A stretch of 64,000 bases of DNA from Cupriavidus consociatus (lineage in GTDB: Bacteria; Pseudomonadota; Gammaproteobacteria; Burkholderiales; Burkholderiaceae): assembly GCF_017814975.1 (NCBI RefSeq), contig NZ_JAGIQA010000003.1, forward strand, positions 1 to 64,000, in the 5' to 3' direction. Under the pieces are notes generated by a model. The model worked only from the letters and a program-made list of their open reading frames with translations, searched no databases and was not told the origin of the DNA. A program made the translations under genes and the position numbers. Positions 56,052 through 64,000 of this stretch are shown here, piece after piece (the first letter of the stretch is position 1; the number at the start of each line of letters is the position of its first letter).

Positions 56052-57059
56052 CTATTGCAGGCTGATTTCCAGCTGCCTCACGGAAGCCTTTTCCCGCTCA
56101 TACTGCTCCGCGGCAAACCTGGCATAAGCCTCGCTGCTCAGGTGCACCTGCTCCAGGTCGATCGCCTCGAGCGAGCGCAGGTAGGCGGGATCCTGCGACG
56201 CTTTGTAGAACGCATCGTGCAGCGCCCTGACCACCGCAGGATCCATCCCCTTGGGGCCGACGATGCCGACCAGCGAACTGGCCGTGATGTCATAGCCACG
56301 CTCCTTCAGCGTCGGCACGTCCTTGAAGCGCGGGAAGCGCGCGTCGCCGACGATCGCCAGCGGACGAACCTTGCCGGCGACGGCATGTTGACCCCAGCCC
56401 GGGTCCAGCACGGCATCGATGTCGCCGCTGAGCAGCGCCATCATTTCCTCGGAGCCGCCCTTGTATGGCACAAAGGTGAATTTCGCCCCGGCCGCCTTGC
56501 CCAGCTTCTCCATGGAGATATGGCCCGAACTGCCGATGCCGACGGCGCCATAGGTGACCTTGCCCGGATTCGCCCTGGCGTAGGCCAGGAATTCTTCCAG
56601 CGTTTTCCAGCGCGCGTCGGCCCGCACCACCAACCCGTAGCGGTAGTTGGTCAGGCCGATGATGTAGGTGAAATCCTTGAGCGGGTCGTATGGCGTCTTC
56701 TGCAAATGCGGCATGCGGAAGATATTGGCCGCCACCATCGACAGCGTGTAGCCGTCAGGCGCCGCGGTCTGGGACATCAGCTGCGCCGCCAGCGTGGCGC
56801 CCGCACCGGGCTTGTTGATCGGCACGACCCGGTGTTTCAGTTCCTTGCCCGCCGCATTGGCCAGCGTACGCAGCGAGCCGTCGGTCGGGCCGCCCGGAGG
56901 GAACGGTATCCAGAACTCGATCGGCTTGGCGGGAAAATCCCCAGCCGCCATGACGGCAGGGGCCTGGACGGTCAGCGCGGCCAACCCTGCCAGTGCCAGT
57001 ACACCGCGCGCGGCGGCCGAGCGCAGCTTGCTGCGCATCCCAATGATGGTCTTGCTCAC
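56052..57059 (-). CDS. Bug-family periplasmic solute-binding protein
   Basis: The 335-residue protein starts at GTG 57059, seven bases after AGGAGAC; an ATG 24 bases upstream would place that ribosome site inside the gene and was not used. The leader ends AVMAAGDFPAKPIEF. The core has WIPFPPGGPTDGSLR, PINKPGAGATLAAQLMSQTAAPDGYTL, FTFVPYKGGSEEMMALLSGDIDAVLD and FKDVPTLKERG. It binds an unknown acid. It is separated by 263 bases from the next Bug gene on the same strand. Confidence 0.92.
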   Translation of the reverse strand: MSKTIIGMRSKLRSAAARGVLALAGLAALTVQAPAVMAAGDFPAKPIEFWIPFPPGGPTDGSLRTLANAAGKELKHRVVPINKPGAGATLAAQLMSQTAAPDGYTLSMVAANIFRMPHLQKTPYDPLKDFTYIIGLTNYRYGLVVRADARWKTLEEFLAYARANPGKVTYGAVGIGSSGHISMEKLGKAAGAKFTFVPYKGGSEEMMALLSGDIDAVLDPGWGQHAVAGKVRPLAIVGDARFPRFKDVPTLKERGYDITASSLVGIVGPKGMDPAVVRALHDAFYKASQDPAYLRSLEAIDLEQVHLSSEAYARFAAEQYEREKASVRQLEISLQ

Positions 57060-57322
57060 GTCCCGTCTCCTGTCTGTTTTCATTCGTATGCCGTCCCCGG
57101 TGTCCGGGTGCGGTGTGTTCTACGACAGACGTTAGTAGGTTGCGCCGGCAAGACCAATTGCGGATTCGACCAATCGTATTGGCAAAAATGTCGGCACGCA
57201 CGCTGGCGCGCGCGGGTGCGCTCGCCCGGTCGGGACATGGCGGCCGCCAAGGCTGGCCGCTGAGGTGATTCAGGGCGGACGCGCCATGACGGCGCGCCCG
57301 GCTTGCGGGTACTGCCCGGCCG

Positions 57323-58300
57323 TTATTCGACCGCGATGCCCTTGTCGCGGATGACCTTGCCCCACTTGGCGTAGTCCTGGCGGATGCGCTGGCCCATCTG
57401 CGCCGGCGCCTGGTAGCTGGCGATGGCGCCCGCCTTCAGCAGCTTGTCCTGCACGTCCTTGTCGGCCAGGATCTTGCCGACTTCGCCGGAAATGCGGTCG
57501 ACCACGTCCTTGGGCGTCCCCGGGGGCGCCAGCAGGCCGCCCCAGGACACCGCCTCATAGCCCTTGAAGCCCTGCTCGGCAATGGTCTTGACGTCGGGCA
57601 GCATGGCGACGCGCTGCGGCGAGCCGACAGCGATGGCGCGCAGCTTGCCGGCCTGGATGTGCGGCAGCGCCGCGACCAGGTCTGCGTACATGATGGGCAC
57701 CTGGCCGCCGATGGTGTCGCTGATCGCCGGCACGCCGCCCTTGTACGGCACGTGCTGCATCTCGAAGCCGCCCAGCTGCTTGAGCAGCTCCATGCTCAGG
57801 TGGCCGAAGCTGCCGGCGCCGGAGCTGGTGTAGTTGAGCTTGCCCGGCTGCGCCTTGGCCTGCGCGATCAGCTTGGGCAGGTCGGTCACGTTAGGCAGCA
57901 GCGTCGGGTTGACCACCACCACGATGGGCAGGTCATAGACCGTGGCCACCGGCGTGAAATCCTTGGTGGTGTCGTATCCCGCCTTCTTGTACAGGAACGG
58001 CGCCAGCAGCGTCGGCGTGGCCAGCATCATCAGCGTGTAGCCGTCCGGGGCGCTCTTGGCGACCTGGGCGGCAGCGATGGAGCCCGACGCACCGGCGCGG
58101 TTTTCCACTACCACCGGCTGCTTGAGGGCCTCGCCCAGCTTCTGGCCGACGATGCGCGATGCGGTATCCGTGGGCCCGCCCGGCGGGAACGGCACGACCA
58201 GCTTGATGGGCTTGGCGGGCCACGATTGGGCGAAGGCGCCGCTGACCAGCAGCGGTGCGGCGGCCAGCGCCAGGATCGCGCGGCGGCGGGAGTGAACCAT
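57323..58300 (-). CDS. Bug-family periplasmic solute-binding protein
   Basis: The 325-residue protein starts at ATG 58300; a GTG at 58324 is possible. The leader is SRRRAILALAAAPLLVSGAFAQS. The core has KLVVPFPPGGPTDTASRIVGQ, VVENRAGASGSIAAAQVAKSAPDGYTL, MQHVPYKGGVPAISDTIGGQVPIMYAD and LPDVKTIAEQG. It lies about 125 bases after the CoA-transferase gene on the same strand and probably belongs to its transcript. That would make its ligand the acid that is then activated with CoA. Confidence 0.92.
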   Translation of the reverse strand: MVHSRRRAILALAAAPLLVSGAFAQSWPAKPIKLVVPFPPGGPTDTASRIVGQKLGEALKQPVVVENRAGASGSIAAAQVAKSAPDGYTLMMLATPTLLAPFLYKKAGYDTTKDFTPVATVYDLPIVVVVNPTLLPNVTDLPKLIAQAKAQPGKLNYTSSGAGSFGHLSMELLKQLGGFEMQHVPYKGGVPAISDTIGGQVPIMYADLVAALPHIQAGKLRAIAVGSPQRVAMLPDVKTIAEQGFKGYEAVSWGGLLAPPGTPKDVVDRISGEVGKILADKDVQDKLLKAGAIASYQAPAQMGQRIRQDYAKWGKVIRDKGIAVE

Positions 58301-58426
58301 ACGGGTAATGTCTCGAATACGCACTTTCTTGTTCCAGTTGAATCAGCGCAAGGCAATCCAGCCCCCTTGCCGGGCGCGCTGCGCGTGCGCCATGGGTCTG
58401 CCATGCGCACGACGCGGCGCGAATGC

Positions 58427-59674
58427 TCAGGCCGACGCGGGCGTGTCCGGCAGCGTCAGCACGCCGCTGGCCTGCAGCGCCTGCAGCTGCTCATCGCTCA
58501 TCTGCAGCAGGTTTTGCAGCACGGCACGTGTGCCTTCGCCCAGCGTGGGCGGCGCGCTGCGGATCGGCAGGCGCTGGCCATCGAGCCGGTAAGGCGGCGC
58601 GAACACATGGGTGGTGCCTGCGACCGGATGCGGCATCTCGCGCAGCAGGCCGCCCTGGCGGGTGCGTTCGCTGGTCAATGCCTCGTGCAGCCCAGCCACC
58701 TTGCCGCACGGAATGCCGCACGCGCTCATGCGTTCGAGCAGCAGGTCGCGCGCAAAGGTGCGGATCAGGCCCGTGATCAGCGGGGTCAGCGTCTCGCGGT
58801 TTCTGGCGCGCTCGACATTGGTGGCGTAGCGCGGATCCTCGACGATGTCCGGGCGCTCGATCACCTGGCGGCAGAACTTGTCGAACTGGCTGTTGTTGCC
58901 GACCGCGATGATCAGCGGGCCATCGGCGGCCTCGAACATGCCGTAGGGCACGATCGACGGATGGGCATTGCCGTAGCGGGCCGGGTCGCGGCCCAGCAGC
59001 ATGGCATCCAGGCCGTAGTAGCCGGTCACCATCAGGCCGCAGTCGTACAGCGCCATCTCGATCAGCTGGCCCTTGCCCTTGCGTTCGCGGCGGAACAGTG
59101 CCGCCAGCACGGCCTGCGCGGCGTACATGCCGGTCATCAGGTCCACCACGGCCACGCCAAACTTCAGCGGCGGCGTGTCGGCTTCGCCATTGAGCGCCAT
59201 CAGCCCGGCCTCGCCCTGGATCACCAGGTCATAGCCAGGGCGCTTGGCCTCGGGGCCGCTGCTGTTGTAGCCGGAAACCGCACAGTAGATCAGCTCGGGC
59301 TTGATGGCCTTGAGCTGTTCGTAGCCCAGGCCCAGCTTCTCGGCGCCGCCGGTCTTGAAATTGTGGATGACCACGTCGAACTGCGGCAGCAGGTCGTAGA
59401 CGATCTGCACGCCTTCCTTGCTCTGCAGGTCTAGCGTGATCGACCGCTTGTTGCGGTTCATGCTGTTGAAGTACGTGGTCTCGGTCTTGCCGATGCGCAT
59501 GCCCCAGTCGCGCGTATCGTCGCCGCGTCCGGGGTGCTCGACCTTGACGACTTCTGCGCCGAAATCGGCCAGGACCTGCCCGCACAGCGGGCCGGCAAAC
59601 ACACGCGACAGATCGAGTACGCGCACCCCCTCAAGCGGGAAGTCGATGCCTTGGGATGATTCGGGCGTCTGCAA
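58427..59674 (-). CDS. CaiB/BaiF-family (class III) CoA transferase
   Basis: The protein has 415 residues from TTG 59674, eight bases after AGGAGACA; a longer frame from 59752 lacks a ribosome site. VRVLDLSRVFAGPLCGQVLADFGAEVVKVEHPGRGDDTR is the family start. The catalytic Asp is in RPGYDLVIQGEAGLMALNG. VDLMTGMYAAQAVLAALFRRERKGKGQ follows, and AVGNNSQFDKFCRQVIERPD and GIPCGKVAGLHEAL complete the fold. The family moves CoA between carboxylates such as succinate and a hydroxy or unsaturated acid. It is probably transcribed with the Bug gene downstream. Confidence 0.92.
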   Translation of the reverse strand: MQTPESSQGIDFPLEGVRVLDLSRVFAGPLCGQVLADFGAEVVKVEHPGRGDDTRDWGMRIGKTETTYFNSMNRNKRSITLDLQSKEGVQIVYDLLPQFDVVIHNFKTGGAEKLGLGYEQLKAIKPELIYCAVSGYNSSGPEAKRPGYDLVIQGEAGLMALNGEADTPPLKFGVAVVDLMTGMYAAQAVLAALFRRERKGKGQLIEMALYDCGLMVTGYYGLDAMLLGRDPARYGNAHPSIVPYGMFEAADGPLIIAVGNNSQFDKFCRQVIERPDIVEDPRYATNVERARNRETLTPLITGLIRTFARDLLLERMSACGIPCGKVAGLHEALTSERTRQGGLLREMPHPVAGTTHVFAPPYRLDGQRLPIRSAPPTLGEGTRAVLQNLLQMSDEQLQALQASGVLTLPDTPASA

Positions 59675-59822
59675 GTCTTGTCTCCTTGGGCTGTTTCGAG
59701 ATACGAGCCGTCTCTGGGAAATCGTAGCCCATGCCGGGCTGGCGGCACGCATGGCAGGCTAGGCTGCGGTGTGGCGCTGAGGTGTGGCGCGGTCAGCCCG
59801 TCATTCTTGCTTGGATAAATAG

Positions 59823-59850
59823 CCTATACAATCCCAATCAACATTGACAA
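59823..59850 (-). promoter_or_regulatory. Candidate promoter of CoA-transferase/Bug operon
   Basis: On the minus strand TTGTCA (59850-59845) is followed after 16 bases by TATAGG (59828-59823). ATTGACAAAATGTTCAAT (59843-59860) shows symmetric ends ATTGA and TCAAT over the -35 box, so a repressor may bind there. The 302 bases 59675-59976 hold no gene. Confidence 0.5.
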
Positions 59851-59899
59851 AATGTTCAATAAAATTTGACAACGGTCCGCGCAGGGGCCCAAATGCGTA

Positions 59900-59937
59900 G
59901 CGCCCGGGCATCCGACTGGAGTCGAATGCCCGGGCGC
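59900..59937 (-). terminator. Strong terminator hairpin after actP
   Basis: GCGCCCGGGCAT (59900-59911) pairs perfectly with ATGCCCGGGCGC (59926-59937). An inner five-base stem (CGACT with AGTCG) closes a two-base loop. It stands 40 bases downstream of the minus-strand actP stop. T-richness beyond it is weak. Confidence 0.75.
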
Positions 59938-59976
59938 CACGTTGACTTCACATTTGCCGGAAGGTACCTGCCTGCT

Positions 59977-61638
59977 TCAGTGGCTGGCTCCCTCCACCGC
60001 GCCGATGCCGGTCTCGGAACGCAACTCCTGCGCCTCGAAGCCAGCCTTGTCCACGCGGGCCCGCGTCGACTTGTCCGTCACCGAGAAGAACCAGATCCCC
60101 AGGAAACCGGCCGTCATCGAGAACAGCGCCGGCGACGTGTAGGGGAACGGCGCGCTGCTGAAGTGGAACACATCCACCCACACCGCCTGCGACAGGATGG
60201 TCAGCACCACCGCCGACAACAATCCGATAAAGCCGCCGACCGTGGCGCCGCGCGTGGTGCAGCCCTTCCACAGCACCGACATGAACAGCACCGGGAAATT
60301 GGCCGATGCCGCCACGGCAAACGCCAGCGACACCATGAAGGCGATGTTCTGCTTCTCGAACACGATGCCGAGCACCACCGCGACCAGGCCGAGGATGATC
60401 GTGGTGATGCGCGAGACGCGCAGTTCCACCGAACTCGTCGCCTGTCCCTTCTTGAAGACCGTGGCATAGAGATCGTGCGAGACGGCCGAGGCACCGGCGA
60501 GCGTCAGGCCCGCGACCACCGCGAGGATGGTGGCAAAGGCCACGGCGGAGATGAAGCCGAGGAACACGTTGCCGCCCACCGCGCTGGCCAGGTGCACCGC
60601 CGCCATGTTGATGCCGCCCAGCAGCTTGCCGCTGCCGTCCTGGAAGCTCGCGTTGGTGCCCACCAGCACGATCGCGCCGAAGCCGATGATAAAGGTCAGG
60701 ATGTAGAAGTACCCGATCCACGTGGTGGCCCAGAACACCGACTTGCGCGCCTCCTTGGCATTGGGCACGGTAAAGAAGCGCATCAGCACGTGCGGCAGGC
60801 CGGCGGTGCCGAACATCAGCGCAATGCCGAACGAGATCGCGGAGACGGGATCCTTGATGAAGTTGCCCGGGCTCATGATCGAGTCCTGCTTGGCATGGAC
60901 CTCCACCGCCTTGGCGAACAGCGCCTCCGGGCTGAAGTGATACTGCGCCAGCACCATGAACGCCATGAACGAGGCGCCGCCAAGCAGCAGGCACGCCTTG
61001 ATGATCTGCACCCAGGTGGTCGCGGTCATGCCGCCGAACAGCACGTACACCATCATCAGCGCGCCGACGATGACCACGGCGACCCAGTATTCCAGCCCGA
61101 ACAGCAGCTTGATCAGCTGGCCCGCGCCGACCATCTGCGCGATCAGGTAGAACGCCACCACCACCAGCGTGCCCGATGCCGCGAACGCGCGCACCGGCGC
61201 CTGCTTGAAGCGGTACGCGGCGACGTCGGCGAAGGTGAAGCGGCCCAGGTTGCGCAGCCGCTCCGCCATCAGGAACGTGATGACCGGCCAGCCCACCAGG
61301 AAGCCGATCGAATAGATCAGGCCGTCATAGCCGTTGGCATAGACCGCGGCGGAAATGCCCAGGAACGACGCTGCCGACATGAAGTCGCCGGCGATCGCCA
61401 GGCCGTTCTGGAAGCCGGTGATGCCACCGCCGCCGGTGTAGAACGCCGCGGCGGACTTGGTCTTGGAGGCCGCCCACTTGGTGATGTAGAGCGTGCCGAG
61501 GACGAACACCACGAACATGCCGATGGCGGTCCAGTTGGTCGGCTGGCGCACGGCCTGCCCCATGTCGCCGCCGGCGGCGAGCACGCCCGCCGACAGCAGC
61601 AGCGCCGCGGCGCCGAAGATTGCGTGGCGCGCGTTCAT
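59977..61638 (-). CDS. actP: Cation/acetate symporter ActP
   Basis: The 553-residue sodium:solute symporter starts at ATG 61638, which overlaps the DUF485 stop as ATGA. After a signal-like first helix ([20 protein letters not shown]) it has about 13 membrane helices. [28 protein letters not shown] is the acetate-permease signature, and [32 protein letters not shown] follows. It imports acetate, glycolate or other short monocarboxylates with a cation. A strong hairpin follows. Confidence 0.94.
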   Translation of the reverse strand: MNARHAIFGAAALLLSAGVLAAGGDMGQAVRQPTNWTAIGMFVVFVLGTLYITKWAASKTKSAAAFYTGGGGITGFQNGLAIAGDFMSAASFLGISAAVYANGYDGLIYSIGFLVGWPVITFLMAERLRNLGRFTFADVAAYRFKQAPVRAFAASGTLVVVAFYLIAQMVGAGQLIKLLFGLEYWVAVVIVGALMMVYVLFGGMTATTWVQIIKACLLLGGASFMAFMVLAQYHFSPEALFAKAVEVHAKQDSIMSPGNFIKDPVSAISFGIALMFGTAGLPHVLMRFFTVPNAKEARKSVFWATTWIGYFYILTFIIGFGAIVLVGTNASFQDGSGKLLGGINMAAVHLASAVGGNVFLGFISAVAFATILAVVAGLTLAGASAVSHDLYATVFKKGQATSSVELRVSRITTIILGLVAVVLGIVFEKQNIAFMVSLAFAVAASANFPVLFMSVLWKGCTTRGATVGGFIGLLSAVVLTILSQAVWVDVFHFSSAPFPYTSPALFSMTAGFLGIWFFSVTDKSTRARVDKAGFEAQELRSETGIGAVEGASH

Positions 61639-61940
61639 GCGACCTCCCGCTTGATACGTTCGGTCAGCTCGTCGTAGGTGCGGTTGGCATGCTGCACATA
61701 CAGCCCGGTGATGAGCACCGTGAAGACGATCACGAACAGCCCGATCGGCATGCCCCATGTCATCACGCCCTCGCCCACCTTCCTGGCGAGCAGCTCCTTG
61801 TCGAAGGCGATCAGCAGCACGTAGCCGTAGTAGATCACCAGCATCGCCGCGGTCAGCATCCAGCCGAGGCGCGAACGCCTGCGCACCAGCTGCAGATAAT
61901 TGGGATTGGTCTTCAGTCGCCTGACCAGATCTTCATGCAT
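61635..61940 (-). CDS. DUF485 membrane protein (YjcH-like), partner of ActP
   Basis: The protein has 101 residues from ATG 61940 with GGAGACAGG upstream. Two membrane helices are visible ([22 protein letters not shown] and [21 protein letters not shown]). [16 protein letters not shown] is the DUF485 start. DUF485 genes regularly precede actP in proteobacteria and may help its assembly. The four-base overlap implies coupled translation. Confidence 0.92.
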   Translation of the reverse strand: MHEDLVRRLKTNPNYLQLVRRRSRLGWMLTAAMLVIYYGYVLLIAFDKELLARKVGEGVMTWGMPIGLFVIVFTVLITGLYVQHANRTYDELTERIKREVA

Positions 61941-62345
61941 TCCTGTCTCCTGCCATCTATGCGTGGTCTTGCCCGCGGGGTTTTGCCCGATGCACCCGCG
62001 GCGGGACGCCGCGAGTCCGTGCTGCATAAGTTAATGGCCGCCCCTTACCTGCTTCTTACACGGGACCGAAATCGGCACCGGGTAAACGCTGAGTCGAGAC
62101 GCGGGACAGGAGGCTCTCGGCGATGTCGGCTGTTGGTTGGCAAGGGCGACGCATGCGCCGCAAGTCGGGCCGCGCCCAACACTCTTGCCGATTGATGAAC
62201 GGCATTTGCGCGCGTGGCGGGACGCCGGCGGCATTTCCCTTCCACTGCATCCGGTGGCATGGCTCCTGCGTAAAAGCAAGCGGACGCTGCAGCGTTCTGC
62301 CCGCCCGCTTTTCTGCTTCTCCTTACCGTTCAACGGAGTACCGCC
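61941..62345. other. Intergenic region between actP operon and repeat protein
   Basis: The 405 bases contain the promoter side of the DUF485-actP operon on the minus strand and of the secreted repeat protein on the plus strand. Open frames on both strands lack ribosome sites and family resemblance. No palindrome of note was seen. Confidence 0.45.
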
Positions 62346-62732
62346 ATGATTCGACAGTTCGCCCACACGTTCCTTGCCACCGCTGCGATCGCAGTGGCCT
62401 GCACCGCCAGCATCGCCCATGCCGCAGCGCCTCGCGACAGCGGGCATGCCGGCGACAAGTACGGCTATTCCTTCCGGGTCGACATGCACGATGTGTTCAG
62501 CGAAGGCGCACGCGCCGGCCGCTTCGACGTGTTTGCCGAAGGCGCCAGCACCGAGGCTCCGGCCGCCAATGCGCAGTACATTGCGGGCCTGGACCGCAGC
62601 GGCGTATCGGCGGATCCGGCGCGCAAGTTCGATGTGTATACCGATGGCGCACTGGCGGGCCTGGACCGCAGCGGCGTATCGGCGGATCCAGCGCGCAAGT
62701 TCGATGTGTATGCCGACGGGGCATTGGCCTAG
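62346..62732 (+). CDS. Small secreted protein with tandem 24-residue repeats
   Basis: The 128-residue protein starts at ATG 62346 after GGAG. The signal peptide ends SIAHAAAPRD. The mature part has a first copy-like block (MHDVFSEGARAGRFDVFAEGAS) and two near-identical units GLDRSGVSADPARKFDVY-DGAL. The theme FDV-T/A-DGA(L) recurs four times in all. Unknown function. The style resembles short Burkholderiales secreted proteins such as copper-resistance-like or stress-induced DUF4148 relatives, but that link is weak. Confidence 0.7.
   Translation: MIRQFAHTFLATAAIAVACTASIAHAAAPRDSGHAGDKYGYSFRVDMHDVFSEGARAGRFDVFAEGASTEAPAANAQYIAGLDRSGVSADPARKFDVYTDGALAGLDRSGVSADPARKFDVYADGALA
62583..62726 (+). 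repeat. Two tandem 72-base repeats inside the secreted protein gene
   Basis: Units 62583-62654 and 62655-62726 start GCGGGCCTGGACCGCAGC and differ at only a few bases, mainly near their ends. The high identity at DNA level suggests a recent duplication, so copy number may vary between strains. Confidence 0.85.
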
Positions 62733-62802
62733 GCAATGCCGCAGAACAGGGCGTCGAGTATCCGCCTCGAATGACAATCAGCGGCGTGGTTGCGGCCGTG
62801 GC

Positions 62803-64000
62803 CTAGCCGTACTTCCCGCCCGGCAGCGCCATCTCGATCGCGCTCATCAGTTCCTGCAGGCGCAGCGGCTTCGCGCACACCGCATCGAAGCCGCTTTCCA
62901 TCGCCAGGCGCCGGTCCTGCTGGCGCGTGAAGGCGGTCAGGGCGATGGCCGGCACGCGCGCGCGGGACCCGACCACCTCCTGCGCGCGCACTTCGCGGAC
63001 CAGTTCATTGCCGTCGCGGCCAGGCAGGCCGATGTCGCTGATGATCAGGTCCGGCGTGGCGTTCGCCATCTGCGCCAGTGCGTCGTCGCTGTCGCGGGCG
63101 CTGCGGACATGGGCGCCAAAGCCGGCCAGGACGGCGCTCAGGGCGGCGGCCGCATCGCTGTCGTCTTCCACCAGCACGATATCGAGTCCGTCCAGCCGCG
63201 TCGCGGTGCCGGGTGCGCCGTGGTCGGCGCCGCCGGCAGCATCCGCCTCCGCCGGCTCGGCGCTCGGGGTCAGCAGCGGGATGGCGATCTCGAAGGTCGC
63301 GCCATGGCTCAAACCCTGGCTGTAGGCCTGCACCGTGCCGCCATGCATTTCGGCAAGGCGCTTGACGATCGCCAGCCCGAGGCCCAGCCCGCCCTGCGCG
63401 CGGCGGTTGGCACCTTCGCTCTGGGTAAAGCGGTCGAACAGGAACGGCAGGAATTCCGGATCGATGCCACGGCCCGCGTCGACCACGGACACGCTCAGGG
63501 TCTCGGTATCGGACTTCGCGATCACGCGGACGGTGGCGCCTTCAGGCGAGAACTTGATCGCGTTGGAGATGAGGTTCCACAGGATCTGCTGGAAGCGCGC
63601 TGGATCGAGCCACGCAGCCTGCGCCAGGTCCGGGGCGATTTCCGCCTGAAGCGACAGCCGCTTCTCGCTGGCCATCAGTTGCATGCTGTCGAGTGCAGCG
63701 CGGATGACTGTGGCCGGGTTGGCCATCTCGCGCTCGAGCTTCATCTTGCCGACATTGAGCAGCGACACGTCGACCAGGTCGGCCACCAGCCGCTGCTGGA
63801 TGGCGACATTGCGTTCGACCGCGGCCAGCCCGCGGCGCCCTTCGTCGGTGCTGACGTGGCGGCCCAGCACATGGGTCCAGACCGAGATCACATTGAGCGG
63901 GTTGCGCAGCTCGTGCGACAGGATGGCGATGAACTCGTCCTTCATGCGGTTCACGCGTTCAACGCCGGCACGCGCCGCCTGCTCGCGTTCGATCAGCTGT
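62803..64000 (-). CDS. Hybrid sensor histidine kinase, N-terminus beyond window
   Basis: About 399 residues are visible, from the window end down to the stop at 62803. A coiled stretch (QLIEREQAARAGVERVNRMKDEF) leads to HisKA with the phospho-His in ILSHELRNPLNVIS. HATPase motifs are LISNAIKFSPEG (N box), VVDAGRGIDPEFLPFLFDRF (G1/F) and GGLGLGLAIVKRL (G2). A C-terminal receiver has IVLVEDDSDAAAAL, the phospho-Asp in LIISDIGLPGRDG and Lys in VCAKPLRLQEL. All catalytic residues are present. The sensing part lies outside the window, so its signal is unknown. Confidence 0.93.
   Translation of the reverse strand, partial: QLIEREQAARAGVERVNRMKDEFIAILSHELRNPLNVISVWTHVLGRHVSTDEGRRGLAAVERNVAIQQRLVADLVDVSLLNVGKMKLEREMANPATVIRAALDSMQLMASEKRLSLQAEIAPDLAQAAWLDPARFQQILWNLISNAIKFSPEGATVRVIAKSDTETLSVSVVDAGRGIDPEFLPFLFDRFTQSEGANRRAQGGLGLGLAIVKRLAEMHGGTVQAYSQGLSHGATFEIAIPLLTPSAEPAEADAAGGADHGAPGTATRLDGLDIVLVEDDSDAAAALSAVLAGFGAHVRSARDSDDALAQMANATPDLIISDIGLPGRDGNELVREVRAQEVVGSRARVPAIALTAFTRQQDRRLAMESGFDAVCAKPLRLQELMSAIEMALPGGKYG

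Noticed and set aside
57659..59434. Plus-strand frame of 591 codons across the Bug and CoA-transferase genes
   Set aside because: It spans two real minus-strand genes and their gap and has no domain.
59866..61677. Plus-strand frame of 603 codons across actP
   Set aside because: Antisense to a clear symporter gene; His/Arg/Asp-rich text is a reverse-frame artefact.

Overview
The window reads as high-GC DNA of a Burkholderiales bacterium, most like Cupriavidus/Ralstonia. This is inferred from five Bug/TctC solute-binding proteins, a beta-proteobacterial cellulose operon of the bcsD-P-Q-A-B-Z-C type, paired GntR regulators and general codon style. No rRNA, tRNA or CRISPR array was seen. A 28-base dif-like site and the accessory gene content would suit the terminus side of a (possibly secondary) chromosome, but that is inference.

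Bases 1-15360 hold a catabolic locus. On the minus strand lie an aconitase paralogue, a GntR regulator, a signal-less solute-binding-like protein and a partial TctC protein. On the plus strand lie a Tat-exported beta-propeller lactonase, an MFS carrier and a porin. A second, paralogous GntR gene then faces a plus operon of a Tat-exported amidohydrolase (lactonase-like), a cupin, a beta-decarboxylating dehydrogenase of the isocitrate/homoisocitrate type, a Bug protein and a succinate-semialdehyde-type dehydrogenase. The layout suggests periplasmic lactone opening, uptake, and oxidation of a tri- or dicarboxylate. The substrate is unknown.

Bases 15744-26892 form a less GC-rich accessory island. 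It starts with a tyrosine recombinase preceded by a perfect 28-base palindromic site built like a Xer/dif site (11+6+11). It then carries a Shedu-type nuclease gene (sduA) broken by one in-frame amber codon, an OLD-family ATPase/TOPRIM nuclease and a UvrD-like helicase (a Gabija-like pair), and a two-helix membrane protein, all closely packed on one strand. Further genes are a one-helix membrane protein, a DNA-methylase remnant, an orphan ribbon-helix-helix protein and two small conserved-looking genes. The right end holds a large inverted repeat, a tandem repeat resembling IS21-family ends, and a second, very good dif-like site.

Bases 26933-30542 hold small hypothetical genes, a GNAT acetyltransferase and an orphan ParA. 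Bases 30859-35995 are a tight catabolic operon: Bug protein, Fe(II)/2-oxoglutarate dioxygenase, PrpB-like lyase, MFS carrier and a HutC-type regulator. Bases 36054-48391 are the cellulose operon with a palindrome-rich leader, followed by a MHYT-GGDEF-EAL c-di-GMP protein (48499-50613).

Bases 50624-54838 hold a SARP-like regulator divergent from an MFS carrier and an alpha/beta hydrolase. Next come a secreted, Pro/Ala-rich membrane protein, two Bug proteins, a CoA transferase, an acetate-permease pair (DUF485 + ActP), a small secreted repeat protein and the start of a hybrid histidine kinase that runs off the window.
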